DNA from: Lysobacterales bacterium
Lineage (GTDB): Bacteria; Pseudomonadota; Gammaproteobacteria; Xanthomonadales; SZUA-36
NCBI GenBank assembly: GCA_021648045.1
Contig: JAKITM010000003.1
Coordinates: forward strand, 8,417 to 72,416
Length of the DNA: 64,000 nucleotides
Direction of reading: 5' to 3'
Position 1 is the stretch's first letter. Every line of letters begins with the position of its first letter. The translations under genes and the position numbers were made by a program. A model generated the notes under the pieces. That model saw only the letters and a list, made by a program, of their open reading frames with translations. It made no database searches and was not told the origin of the DNA. This document shows positions 24,610-34,313 of this stretch, piece by piece.

Positions 24610-25701
24610 TTAGTTCTTAGGTGGCAATCGGCACTCGAATAATGAATGGCAGATACCTAAGTTATCATGGATGTTAACAACATCTAAGCCGGCTTCGTTT
24701 AGACATTGGAGTAACTCGGTGGATGAGTACATCTTGGAATTTCCACTTGCCATGCAGGTGAAATATGGGCTGGTGTTTACCAACGAAAAAGCGGCGGCTT
24801 CATGTTGCTGACGATCCCAGCAGGTTTCCATGATATAAAGCCGCGAATTATCACCCATGGCAGCTTTTGCATGTTTAAGAATTTGTACAATTTCCTTGTG
24901 TCCAAAGCAAGAAAGGAACTGGCTTAACCAGTAAACATCTTGGTTTTGAGGAAAGCTAATTTCAGGGTCAAGTAAATCCATCGCCAATGGCTTGATCCGT
25001 TCAGAAAAACCGGCTGCAGCGACATTTTCAATTGCGTTTTCCAGTTGATCGGGTAGATCGATCATGGTGATTTTAACATCAGCATTATAGTTGGCAGTTA
25101 GGATCGCAAACTTACCAATATTGGTACCAATATCGACCATGCTACGGACTGGTTGGCAGAATAGAATTGGCAGCGCGGCAGGGTAGGCTGAGTCGGAGTA
25201 AAAATGATCAAAATCGTACCAAGCGGTTTTGATTTTATCCGGCAGGTGCGGTAAGGCCTGATACAGGGTTTCCCAGTCCGCATCGCAAAGTTTGTTGAAT
25301 ACCTTCAGACCTTCAGGTTTTTCTGACTGGATGGATTTATCCAGATCATATAGCCCTTGGTAACAAACATAATGGTTGTAATCCATATTAACCCGTGTCA
25401 TCGGGTCGTTTTGTAAGTAATAACCCACTTTAGAGATTTGCCATTGCCCATTTTCCAGTTGCTCCACTACACCGCAACTTAGGCCGGTTTCCAACAGTGT
25501 TTCGACACCATAGCGGCTGAGTTTTGTGAGCTGGCAGAGTTTTTCTAAGCTAATGCCCTGGCTGTCAGCCGTTTGTAGGGCAGTGAAAACTCCTAGGTCT
25601 CGCAAGGCGCGAACCGCCTGGAAAATAATCGGGGCGTAGGCAATTCTCTGGGCTTCGTACATAGCTTCATAGGCCGTGAGTTTTTTCTGTTTGAAAATCA
25701 T
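24610..25701 (-). CDS. Class I SAM-dependent O-methyltransferase (two-domain type)
   Basis: 363 aa. The N-terminal ~100 residues form a winged-helix dimerisation domain, and the SAM motif is 'SMVDIGTNIGKFA' (187-199), with 'ITMIDLPDQL' as the acidic loop (211-220). This is the plan of small-molecule O-methyltransferases acting on phenols. Many APE clusters include such an enzyme to methylate the aryl head. Its start lies within the end of the Uup-like ATPase gene (4-bp overlap), so it is co-transcribed with that housekeeping gene and its link to the pigment rests on position. Confidence 0.75.
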   Translation of the reverse strand: MIFKQKKLTAYEAMYEAQRIAYAPIIFQAVRALRDLGVFTALQTADSQGISLEKLCQLTKLSRYGVETLLETGLSCGVVEQLENGQWQISKVGYYLQNDPMTRVNMDYNHYVCYQGLYDLDKSIQSEKPEGLKVFNKLCDADWETLYQALPHLPDKIKTAWYDFDHFYSDSAYPAALPILFCQPVRSMVDIGTNIGKFAILTANYNADVKITMIDLPDQLENAIENVAAAGFSERIKPLAMDLLDPEISFPQNQDVYWLSQFLSCFGHKEIVQILKHAKAAMGDNSRLYIMETCWDRQQHEAAAFSLVNTSPYFTCMASGNSKMYSSTELLQCLNEAGLDVVNIHDNLGICHSLFECRLPPKN

Positions 25702-27605
25702 GCTGAAGCTTTTTCTTCCAGCTCTTCCCAGCGTGCGAAAACTACTTCAAGTTCGGTTTCCACTTGTTTTAACTGTTGCTGAACCCGGGTAATTTTATCC
25801 TGATTCTGGGCGTAAAAATCAGCTTCACCCATTTGCTCCAACAGTTGCTTTTGCTGTTGTTCGAGCTTTTCCAGTTTTCCGGGTAGCTTGCCAAGTTCCT
25901 GGCGCTCTACATAACTTATGCTGCTAGCGGCTTGAGCTGATTGCCGCTTCGATTTTTTGGTTTTTTCTTTATTTTCGACTTCAGCGGGTCTGGTTTGGCG
26001 TATCCAGTCTTCATAACCGCCAATATACTCATTCACTTGCCCATGGCTTTCAAACACGATAGTGGATGTGACCACATTATCGAGGAAGGCACGGTCATGC
26101 GATATCAGCAGGATAGTGCCTTTGTATTCTGTCAGGCGTTCTTCCAGCAGATCGAGGGTGTCCGAATCGAGGTCATTTGTGGGCTCATCGAGAACTAGCA
26201 TATTGGAAGGATGACTAAACAGGCGCGCCAATAGCAGACGGTTGCGTTCACCACCGGAAAGGGCTTTAACCGGTTGTCGGGCGCGTTCCGGATCGAATAA
26301 AAAATCTCGCAGATAGGAAATTACATGCCGGTCCTTACCATTAATAGTCACCATATCACTACCATCAGCGATATTATCCTGCACGCTTTTTTCTTCATCC
26401 AGCACGGAACGATGTTGATCGAAATAAGCGACTTCGAGCTTGGTGCCGATTTTTACTCTGCCCGACTGTGCTTCCAACTGCCCCAGTAATAAACGAATCA
26501 GGGTTGTTTTACCAGCACCATTGGGGCCGATAATACCGACTTTATCACCGCGTAAAATAGTGGTGCTGAAATTGCGGATAACGGGTTCAGCATCGGTATT
26601 GTTGTGCAGTTTATCCGGGTAGGTGTAGCTAATATCTTCAGCTTCAAGAACGATTTTGCCGGACTTATCAGCAGCTTGTATCTCTACTTTGGCACTACCG
26701 GAAACATTGCGGCGGTCGGCGCGCTCACGGCGTAGGGCTTCAAGTGCGCGAACTCGGCCTTCATTGCGCGTGCGCCGAGCTTTGATACCCTGACGAATCC
26801 AGACCTCTTCTTGAGCGAGCTTTTTATCAAATAAGGCGTTTTCTTTATCTTCATCTTCCAGGGATTTTTGTTTACGGCTCACATAAGTTGGATAGTCGCC
26901 GGGCCAGTCGGTTAACTTGCCGCGGTCTATCTCGATAATACGGGTGGAAAGCTTTTGTAAAAACACCCGGTCATGGCTGATAAACAGTAAGCTGCCTTGC
27001 CATTCAAGCAGAAATTTTTCCAGCCAGATGATGGATTCAATATCCAGATGATTGGTCGGCTCGTCCAGTAATAACAAATCCGGTTGGTTGACCAGCGCAC
27101 GGGCGAGCAGAACGCGGCGTTTTAAGCCACCAGAAAGTGCATTAAAATCAGTATCGCCATCAAGTTGCAGTCTGGATATAATCGCTTCCAGGCGTGAGGA
27201 TATCTCCCAGCCGCCAGCCGCTTCCAGTTCATGCTGGCATTCGCCCAGTTGGTCCAGCAGCTTTTCATCGCCGCCGAGAGTGATTTCATGTAGTAAATGG
27301 TAATAACGGGTAAGCAATTTGCCGGCTTTATCTAGGCCGTTAGCAACAACTTCATTAATTGTGCCATCCAGATCCGTAGGGACTTCCTGATCCAGCTTGG
27401 CAACCTTGATTCCTGGGGGAATAGCAATACTGCCTTCATCGGCCTGTATTTCGCCGTTAATCAGTTTAAGTAGGGTGGATTTCCCCGCACCATTGCGACC
27501 TAACAGGCAAACTCTCTCGCCAGGATCAATCTGCATATTGACTTCATCAAGCAAGGGCGGGGTGCCATAACTAAGGCTCAGATTTTTAAGTGTAATTAAT
27601 GGCAT
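25698..27605 (-). CDS. uup: ABC-F ATPase, Uup type
   Basis: 635-aa soluble ATPase with two nucleotide-binding domains and no membrane segments. First domain: Walker A 'GRNGAGKST' and signature 'LSGGLKRRV'. Second: 'GPNGAGKTT' and 'LSGGERNRL'. A charged linker lies between them, and the C-terminal ~100 residues form a coiled coil ('EKLEQQQKQLLEQMGE'), the Uup hallmark. ABC-F proteins act on the ribosome. Its promoter lies in the 133-bp divergent gap shared with the next ABC-F gene. Confidence 0.9.
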   Translation of the reverse strand: MPLITLKNLSLSYGTPPLLDEVNMQIDPGERVCLLGRNGAGKSTLLKLINGEIQADEGSIAIPPGIKVAKLDQEVPTDLDGTINEVVANGLDKAGKLLTRYYHLLHEITLGGDEKLLDQLGECQHELEAAGGWEISSRLEAIISRLQLDGDTDFNALSGGLKRRVLLARALVNQPDLLLLDEPTNHLDIESIIWLEKFLLEWQGSLLFISHDRVFLQKLSTRIIEIDRGKLTDWPGDYPTYVSRKQKSLEDEDKENALFDKKLAQEEVWIRQGIKARRTRNEGRVRALEALRRERADRRNVSGSAKVEIQAADKSGKIVLEAEDISYTYPDKLHNNTDAEPVIRNFSTTILRGDKVGIIGPNGAGKTTLIRLLLGQLEAQSGRVKIGTKLEVAYFDQHRSVLDEEKSVQDNIADGSDMVTINGKDRHVISYLRDFLFDPERARQPVKALSGGERNRLLLARLFSHPSNMLVLDEPTNDLDSDTLDLLEERLTEYKGTILLISHDRAFLDNVVTSTIVFESHGQVNEYIGGYEDWIRQTRPAEVENKEKTKKSKRQSAQAASSISYVERQELGKLPGKLEKLEQQQKQLLEQMGEADFYAQNQDKITRVQQQLKQVETELEVVFARWEELEEKASA

Positions 27606-27666
27606 GGAGATCTACTGAAACAGGGCTGGATATTATACTTCAAACACAGTGAATTACCCGAACGGA

Positions 27667-27675
27667 TGCTATAAT
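27667..27675 (+). promoter_or_regulatory. Extended -10 promoter for the YheS-like gene
   Basis: TGCTATAAT matches the extended -10 consensus TGnTATAAT exactly, in the gap between the divergent ABC-F genes, about 63 bp before the ATG at 27,739. No -35 is needed for such a promoter. Confidence 0.55.
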
Positions 27676-27738
27676 CCGCGAATTAACGCTCCGCTAATTC
27701 AATTTTTCAGCAAAATAGGCTGAAGAGAACAATATCTA

Positions 27739-29718
27739 ATGCTGAAATTCGATCAAATCAGTCTTCGCCGTGGCACTAAAATGCTGCTGGAAGATGTTAG
27801 TTTCCAGGTTCATCGCGGCCAGCGGGTTGGCTTGCTGGGTGCTAACGGCTCTGGCAAGTCCTCACTTTTTGCGATGTTGCGCGGTGAATTGGATTCCGAT
27901 GTCGGCGACTATAGTTTTAATCCCAATGATGTCGTCGCTCATGTGGCTCAGAGCAGTCCCAGTGGTGAACAAGCAGCCATTGAATATGTAATTGATGGTG
28001 ATCAGCGCCTGCGGGAAATCCAGGCGGGGATTGCGGCGGCTGAAATTAGTGAGGACGACGATGCGCTTCACCGCTTATACCCGGAGTTGGAAGCCATTGA
28101 TGGCTATACCGCAACACAACGAGCTGCGAGGTTGTTGCATGGGCTGGGTTTTCCCGCTGCAGATATAGAAAACCCAGTAGGTAGTTTTTCCGGTGGTTGG
28201 CGGATGCGTTTGAATCTTGCCCAGGCGCTGATGTGTCGTTCCGATATTCTTCTGCTGGACGAGCCTACCAATCACCTTGATTTACCCACCATTATTTGGC
28301 TGGAACGCTGGTTGAAACGCTATCAGGGAATATTATTGCTGATCTCGCATGACAGGGATTTTCTGGATGCTGCATGCACCCGGATTGCTTCCATAGAACA
28401 CCAGACTATCCACCTTTATTCAGGCGACTATAGCCAGTACGAAAGGCAGCGAGCTGAGCGGCTTTCCCAGCAACAATCCAGTTTCTTAAAGCAACAGGAT
28501 GAAATCAAACATATTCAGTCTTATGTGGATCGCTTCCGTTATAAAGCAAGCAAGGCGAAGCAGGCGCAAGCTCGCTTAAAGATGCTGGAAAGGATGACAG
28601 TTATTGCCCCGGCTCATGTCGATTCACCGTTTCATTTCCAATTTTTCAAACCGGAAAAAATGCCACGGGAATTGTTGAAAATTGAAGCGGCAACGGCGGG
28701 TTATATGGTTGAAGATAAAGAACTGGAGATTATTCAGCCTTTCAGTTTTCGGATTGCAGCCGGTGATCGGGTAGGAATATTGGGTGTTAACGGTGCTGGT
28801 AAATCTACCCTGGTAAAAGCGCTCGCAGATGGCAGTACGCTGTTATCAGGCGAACGAGAACTGGCCAAGGATTGTCGGATCGGATATTTTGCTCAGCATC
28901 AACTAGAGCAGCTACAAGCAGATGAAAGCCCGCTTTGGCATATAGAGCAAATCGGCGGTAGTGCCAGTCGCCAGCAATTATTGAATTTTCTAGGTGGATT
29001 TGATTTTCGCGGAGAGCAGGTAACTTCACCGGTAGCTCCGCTTTCTGGTGGTGAAAAATCTCGTTTGGCATTGGCGCTTATTATCTGGGGCAAACCGAAC
29101 TTATTGCTGCTGGATGAGCCAACCAATCATCTGGACATGGAAATGCGCCAGGCTTTGTCACTGGCGTTGGCAGAATACGAGGGAGCGTTGTTAGTTATTT
29201 CGCACGACCGACACCTGCTACGCAGCGTTTGCGATTCCTTAGTGACAGTACATAAAAATGAACTCAAACCTTTCGATGGCGATCTTGATGACTGGTCAGC
29301 TTGGATGCGGGCACAGGATAGCGGTAAAAACAAGCCTGTTTCGGCAGCGGATGTTGCCAGTCCAGAACCCGCTGTTAAACAGAAAGAGGTAGAAGCTAGC
29401 AAACCTAAAATGAACCGACAGCAACGGCAGCTAGAACGCCAGTTGCAAGCACGCTTACGCCAGCAAGTGCAGCCGCATAGAAAACAGCTTAAAAAGGTAG
29501 AAGCAGAACTGGAAAAGCTCAATAGCCAGCAGAAAAAAATTGAACAACTGCTTGGCGATGAATTGTTATATTCCGATGACTCCAGAAAGCTGGAGCTGAA
29601 GAAGTTGCTTGACCAACAAAGCCAAAATGCCAAGGCGATGAAAGCCGGAGAAGTGGACTGGATAGAAGCCGCTGATCAACTCGAACAAGCAGAAGCTGCA
29701 CTGGCAGATAGTGCCTGA
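27739..29718 (+). CDS. yheS: ABC-F ATPase, YheS type
   Basis: 659-aa two-domain ATPase with Walker A 'GANGSGKSS' and 'GVNGAGKST', signatures 'FSGGWRMRL' and 'LSGGEKSRL', a positively charged linker (~240-290) and a long charged C-terminal tail ('ASKPKMNRQQRQLERQLQ' and onward) predicted as coiled coil. Size and tail fit YheS, a ribosome-associated ABC-F protein. The last codons overlap rsmJ by 8 bp, so the two are translationally coupled. Confidence 0.88.
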   Translation: MLKFDQISLRRGTKMLLEDVSFQVHRGQRVGLLGANGSGKSSLFAMLRGELDSDVGDYSFNPNDVVAHVAQSSPSGEQAAIEYVIDGDQRLREIQAGIAAAEISEDDDALHRLYPELEAIDGYTATQRAARLLHGLGFPAADIENPVGSFSGGWRMRLNLAQALMCRSDILLLDEPTNHLDLPTIIWLERWLKRYQGILLLISHDRDFLDAACTRIASIEHQTIHLYSGDYSQYERQRAERLSQQQSSFLKQQDEIKHIQSYVDRFRYKASKAKQAQARLKMLERMTVIAPAHVDSPFHFQFFKPEKMPRELLKIEAATAGYMVEDKELEIIQPFSFRIAAGDRVGILGVNGAGKSTLVKALADGSTLLSGERELAKDCRIGYFAQHQLEQLQADESPLWHIEQIGGSASRQQLLNFLGGFDFRGEQVTSPVAPLSGGEKSRLALALIIWGKPNLLLLDEPTNHLDMEMRQALSLALAEYEGALLVISHDRHLLRSVCDSLVTVHKNELKPFDGDLDDWSAWMRAQDSGKNKPVSAADVASPEPAVKQKEVEASKPKMNRQQRQLERQLQARLRQQVQPHRKQLKKVEAELEKLNSQQKKIEQLLGDELLYSDDSRKLELKKLLDQQSQNAKAMKAGEVDWIEAADQLEQAEAALADSA

Positions 29719-30484
29719 ACTACCACTCAGAAACTGTAAAGTCTGCTGCTCTGATGCGCAGAAACTCGACTCAGCCGAACATTTTGCACGGCTACATAAA
29801 CTGCCGTTTTGTGAGCCTGATGTAGCCTCGCTTCTACTTGATTTTTCCAGCGATGGTGTGATCCTACAAGATGGAAAAATTCGTCTCAGAGTTGATTTTT
29901 TAGCCGGCGAATCAGCCCACCGGAAAAAATACGGCGGTGGTCGCGGGCAAGCCCTGGCAAGGGCGGTGGGTATCAAGCCGGGTAAGCCGCTGCCGACAGT
30001 CGTTGATGCCACAGCAGGCTTAGCCCGGGATGCCTTCGTATTAGCAAGTCTGGGTTGCTCGCTGCGAATGATAGAACAATCTCCCATTGTTGCCGCCTTA
30101 GTAGAAAATGCAATATTGCGTGCCGCAAGTGATCCTCTGTTTCAACAAATGCGAACTACCGGCTTTTCTTTAGATCAGGGTAATAGCATCGATATACTGG
30201 CTAAAATAGCCGACAATAACCCTCCCGATACGGTTTATCTCGATCCGATGTTCCCGCACAGACAAAAATCTGCAGCGGTGAAAAAAAATATGCAAATGTT
30301 GCAACAGCTTTTAGGCCCTAGTCATAAGAATGAAGATGAAGACTTACTGAATGCCGCGCGTGCATGTGCGGTAAAACGCGTAGTAGTAAAAAGACCAAAA
30401 GGCGCGCCCAACTTTGCAGATCAAAAACCATCAGCAGTAATACAAACGCGTAAAACCCGTTATGATCTTTATATCCGCTGCTGA
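29711..30484 (+). CDS. rsmJ: 16S rRNA m2G1516 methyltransferase RsmJ
   Basis: 257 aa, GTG start inside the preceding gene. Family features: 'FLAGESAHRKKYGGGRGQ' (63-80), the SAM site 'DATAGLARDAF' (99-109) and 'YLDPMFPHR' (176-184), which resembles the (D/N)PP(Y/F) catalytic motif. It methylates the 2-amino group of G1516 in helix 45 of 16S rRNA. Length and order of motifs match E. coli RsmJ. Confidence 0.93.
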   Translation: MPELPLRNCKVCCSDAQKLDSAEHFARLHKLPFCEPDVASLLLDFSSDGVILQDGKIRLRVDFLAGESAHRKKYGGGRGQALARAVGIKPGKPLPTVVDATAGLARDAFVLASLGCSLRMIEQSPIVAALVENAILRAASDPLFQQMRTTGFSLDQGNSIDILAKIADNNPPDTVYLDPMFPHRQKSAAVKKNMQMLQQLLGPSHKNEDEDLLNAARACAVKRVVVKRPKGAPNFADQKPSAVIQTRKTRYDLYIRC

Positions 30485-30524
30485 TACAGCTACTCACTCG
30501 CTATGTTAAATAAAGGATTCCTCG

Positions 30525-33221
30525 ATGCGTGATATTTACTTCCCAGAAAAAGATCAGCCCTTGCGTGAAGATGTGCATGTGCTGGGTACGCTAGTGGGCG
30601 AAATGCTGGCTGAACAGCAGGGGCCAGAGTTTCTTCAGCAGGTAGAAGCCGTTCGACTTGCGGCTATTTCTCGGCGAGAAGGCAAAGAGGGTTCAGCTGA
30701 GACCTTGGATAACTTGCTGACCGATATGGATGTGGCTGCGGCAGGGCCGCTAGTGCGGGCATTTACTACCTATTTTCAGGTGGTAAATCTGGCAGAAAAA
30801 GTTCATCGCATTCGTCGCCGTCGCGACTACCAACGCCGGGGGGAAAACGCACAACCCGGAGGCTTACTCGCGGTAATGCAGGAGCTTTCATCACAACCCT
30901 TAGCTGCTGTGATGGAAGCACTCAATAAGCTGAGTATTGAGCCGGTAATGACAGCACACCCGACTGAATCTACCCGCCGTACATTGTTGGAGAAAGAACA
31001 AAAGATCTTACGCTTACTGGTGTCACGCCTAGACCCATCACGCACACCTGAGGAAGAGTCTGCTGCACTGGAGCGAATTCGTGCGGCGGTTACCAGTAAC
31101 TGGCAAACTGAAATGTATCCTGATCAGCGGCTTTCGGTTAGAAATGAAATGGAGCATGTGCTGTTTTACCTAACTGATGTACTCTACCGGGTAGTGCCAC
31201 CCTATTATGAGAGCTTGCAGCAGGCACTCGAATCTAACTGGGAAGAGGGCGGGCAGTCTGAATTACCAACCTTGTTACATTTTGGTTCTTGGGTGGGCGG
31301 CGATATGGACGGTAATCCTAATGTGGACGGCAGCACTATCAGGCGCTCACTGGAATATCAGCGCCATCAAGTCATTAAAAAGTACCTGCCAGAGATGCAT
31401 TCTTTATCGCGTTTTTTAAGTCAGTCATTAACCGAGGTTGATGTCAGCGAGGCTGTGCTGGAGAGGCTGGAAACTTATCAGCAATTGCTTCCAATTGAAG
31501 CTGAAAAAATTGGTATCCGGATCCGCAACATGCCCTATCGCTGTTTGCTGAAATTGATGATGGCGCGCATGCGTGCTGTGCTTGATCAAAGTGAAGGCCG
31601 CTACTTTAGTGCCAAAGAATTTCATCTCGACCTCAAAATGATTCGCCAGTCATTGGCTAATAATAAGGGTCAGCGGGCAGGTATGTTCGCACTGAACCGA
31701 TTGCAACTCAGAGAAAAAACCTTCGGCTTCCATTTGGCAACGCTGGATATTCGTCAGGATTCCTTGGTTCACCGCCAGGTTATTGCATTAATTCTCGGTG
31801 ATGAAGACTGGCCTAACCGCGATGCAGAAACTAGAGCAAGCCGCTTAACCGAACTTTTATCTTCACCTGGTTTGCCGGTTCTTCCGGATGATGCCATGGT
31901 GAATAAAACTATAGAAGTTTTTCGTAGCATTGCCTGGGGTCATAAAAACTTTGGCACACTGGCTTTAGGTCCATACATTATCAGCATGACTCAGGGTGCA
32001 GATGATGTACTGAGTGTTTTGTTTCTCGCGCGGATGGCAGGTTTGGTGGACGAACACAACAATGTCCCGTTAGATATTGCGCCGTTATTGGAAACTGTTG
32101 CAGATTTAGAAAATGGCGAAGCTATTTTCAATTATTTATTCACCGATTCCGTGTATAAAGCCCACCTTAAAACGCGTGAGCAACGGCAAATAATAATGAT
32201 AGGTTATTCCGATTCCAATAAGGACGGTGGCCTAGTATCGGCACGCTGGGCTTTGGCAACCGCACAGTCACAACTGTCAAAGGTTGCGGCTGACTATCAA
32301 GTGCGGCTAGGGTTTTTCCACGGCCGCGGTGGTACTGTTAGTCGCGGCGGCGGCAATGCAGTTGCGGCAATTATGGGCGCACCCCGTGGCACGGTGAATG
32401 GTTTTTTGCGGGTAACCGAGCAGGGTGAGGTTATTAACCAAAAATACGGTAACCGCGCGATTGCAGAGCGCAATCTGGAATTGGCGACCGCAGCGACCCT
32501 GAAACGCAGTTTGTCTGAAGTCTCTGAACCCAAAAAACTGTGGCAAGAAGTAATGGCATTTATGGCCAGCCATTCCAAAAAAGCCTATAGATATCTGGTC
32601 TATGAACATCCGCACTTTATTGACTATTTCCGCCATGCAACCCCAATTGATGTGATTGAACGCATGGGTATAGGTTCGCGCCCGGCCTCGCGTCGTTCCG
32701 GTGTTGGTGTGGAAAGTCTGCGCGCAATCCCCTGGGTTTTTTCTTGGGCCCAGACTCGTATTGGCCTGCCTGCGGCTTATGGAATTGGCTCGGCACTAAG
32801 TGCGGCTGTCAAAAAATATGGGGAAGATACACTAAAAGAAATGGCCAATGAATGGCTATTTTTTGGCAGCATGTTAGCTGATGTCGAAATGGCACTGGCT
32901 AAATCTGATCTTGATATTGCCCGTCACTATCGAGTGCTAGCACCTGAGGACAGTCGGGTGGTATTTGATCTTATAGATACCGAATTGCGGCTTGCTGGCT
33001 CCATGATTCTCAGCATAAAAGAACAGGATGACCTGCTGGATGGAGAGCCGACATTACAGCGGTCTATTCGCCTGCGTAACCCTTATGTTGACCCGATGAG
33101 CTTACTGCAGGTTGATTTACTCAAACGCTGGCGAGCCGGGGAGCGTGCGGACGATGAACTACTGGAGGCTTTGCTGGTGACAGTAAATGGCATTGCTCGT
33201 GGGATACAAAATACCGGTTAA
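30525..33221 (+). CDS. ppc: Phosphoenolpyruvate carboxylase
   Basis: 898 aa, full length for the bacterial enzyme that makes oxaloacetate from PEP and bicarbonate (anaplerosis). Signatures are 'VMTAHPTES' with catalytic His145, 'GYSDSNKDGG', the mobile loop 'FFHGRGGTVSRGGG' and the C-terminal '..RNPYVDPM..NG(I)ARGIQNTG' end. Single gene; 40 bp after rsmJ. Confidence 0.97.
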   Translation: MRDIYFPEKDQPLREDVHVLGTLVGEMLAEQQGPEFLQQVEAVRLAAISRREGKEGSAETLDNLLTDMDVAAAGPLVRAFTTYFQVVNLAEKVHRIRRRRDYQRRGENAQPGGLLAVMQELSSQPLAAVMEALNKLSIEPVMTAHPTESTRRTLLEKEQKILRLLVSRLDPSRTPEEESAALERIRAAVTSNWQTEMYPDQRLSVRNEMEHVLFYLTDVLYRVVPPYYESLQQALESNWEEGGQSELPTLLHFGSWVGGDMDGNPNVDGSTIRRSLEYQRHQVIKKYLPEMHSLSRFLSQSLTEVDVSEAVLERLETYQQLLPIEAEKIGIRIRNMPYRCLLKLMMARMRAVLDQSEGRYFSAKEFHLDLKMIRQSLANNKGQRAGMFALNRLQLREKTFGFHLATLDIRQDSLVHRQVIALILGDEDWPNRDAETRASRLTELLSSPGLPVLPDDAMVNKTIEVFRSIAWGHKNFGTLALGPYIISMTQGADDVLSVLFLARMAGLVDEHNNVPLDIAPLLETVADLENGEAIFNYLFTDSVYKAHLKTREQRQIIMIGYSDSNKDGGLVSARWALATAQSQLSKVAADYQVRLGFFHGRGGTVSRGGGNAVAAIMGAPRGTVNGFLRVTEQGEVINQKYGNRAIAERNLELATAATLKRSLSEVSEPKKLWQEVMAFMASHSKKAYRYLVYEHPHFIDYFRHATPIDVIERMGIGSRPASRRSGVGVESLRAIPWVFSWAQTRIGLPAAYGIGSALSAAVKKYGEDTLKEMANEWLFFGSMLADVEMALAKSDLDIARHYRVLAPEDSRVVFDLIDTELRLAGSMILSIKEQDDLLDGEPTLQRSIRLRNPYVDPMSLLQVDLLKRWRAGERADDELLEALLVTVNGIARGIQNTG

Positions 33222-33384
33222 ACGCGCTATTCCGATTGTACCTATTGTTGCTTTTCTACTTGTGATTGATGAATTTTATGGGCCAGTTTCGTACCCATCC
33301 AATAACCCGCAAACGCTGCAATAAACCAAATTCAGGTCTAGCGTTAATCATTTAGTTGAATTGTCAGCATCAAGGCCATATCCT
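33222..33384. other. Short intergenic region with a gene-like 29-codon remnant on the minus strand
   Basis: Between ppc and the radical SAM gene. The minus strand at 33242-33331 is open for 29 codons and encodes a hydrophobic start followed by 'GYWMGTKLAHKIH' and a polar tail, like a small membrane protein, but its frame starts directly after a stop codon with ATT and no normal start codon. Probably a decayed or chance ORF. Confidence 0.3.
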
Positions 33385-34281
33385 GTGCCCATGATTCAAC
33401 TACCCAGTATAGAGCCAGTATTTCGCCCTCCCTCCGAGGCTCGTAGTTTAATTTTACAAGTGACCAATGGTTGCTCGTGGAACAACTGCACCTTTTGTGA
33501 AATGTATACCCAGCCACAGAAAAAATTCAAGCTAAAACCTCATGCAGAAATTGAGCAGGAGCTCGCAGCTGTTGCCAATATGCATATTCCTGTACGGCGA
33601 ATATTTCTCGCCGATGGTGATGCGATGACATTATCATTTCGTCGATTACAGGAAATCATGCAGGCCATTAACCGGTATCTACCGAATGTTCAGCGGGTCG
33701 CTTCTTATTGTTTGCCACGCAACCTCAAGAATAAAACTGTTGCAGAACTGGCAGAGCTGAACAAAATGGGTTTGAGTTTGTATTATGTTGGTTGTGAATC
33801 CGGTGATGATTTGGTGCTGGAGCGAGTGCAGAAAGGGGAGTGTTTTGATTCTTCATTACAAGCACTGCAAAAAATCAAAGCGGCTGGGGCTAAAAGTTCA
33901 GTAATGATACTTAACGGCATGGGCGGCAAACGCTATAGCCAGCAACATGCGGTTAATTCAGCGCGCTTAATGAATGCCGCACAACCAGAGTATTTATCAA
34001 CATTAGTCATCAGCTTTCCAACCGGTGTTGATCGTTATCAGAAAGGTTTCAAAGGTGAGTTTGAGCCGCTCGAACAGGCCGGCTTGTTTCAGGAAATGTA
34101 CTGGTTACTGGATGCACTGGAATTAGACAGTACGATTTTTCGCAGCGATCATGCATCAAATTACCTTATTCTGAAAGGTACATTGGGTAAAGATAAACCC
34201 CGGTTACTGAAGACAGTTCAAGCGGCCCTGGAAGCCCCCGGGTCCGTGCAGTTACGCCCGGAGTGGATGCGCGGTTTGTAA
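33385..34281 (+). CDS. Radical SAM protein
   Basis: About 298 aa. The [4Fe-4S]/SAM motif is 'CSWNNCTFC' (C-x4-C-x2-C), followed by 'FLADGDAMTLS' and 'YVGCESGDD', the usual strands of the radical SAM barrel. It resembles uncharacterised COG1032-like or YgiQ-related enzymes; substrate unknown. Start is uncertain: TTG 33361, GTG 33385 (AAGG 9 nt upstream) or ATG 33391. I chose GTG on spacing. It stands alone. Confidence 0.8.
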   Translation: MPMIQLPSIEPVFRPPSEARSLILQVTNGCSWNNCTFCEMYTQPQKKFKLKPHAEIEQELAAVANMHIPVRRIFLADGDAMTLSFRRLQEIMQAINRYLPNVQRVASYCLPRNLKNKTVAELAELNKMGLSLYYVGCESGDDLVLERVQKGECFDSSLQALQKIKAAGAKSSVMILNGMGGKRYSQQHAVNSARLMNAAQPEYLSTLVISFPTGVDRYQKGFKGEFEPLEQAGLFQEMYWLLDALELDSTIFRSDHASNYLILKGTLGKDKPRLLKTVQAALEAPGSVQLRPEWMRGL

Positions 34282-34313
34282 TGAATTACAGCTACACTTA
34301 ATTGAAAGCTGGA

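Noticed and set aside
892..25701. The tRNA-Arg gene as integration site of a genomic island carrying the pigment locus
   Set aside because: No integrase gene and no repeat of the tRNA 3' end were seen downstream; the composition shift starts well after the tRNA. Cannot be excluded, but not supported.
29127..29633. Long minus-strand ORF (168 codons) inside the YheS-like gene
   Set aside because: Serine- and cysteine-rich translation with no motif; mirrors the codon bias of the real gene on the opposite strand.
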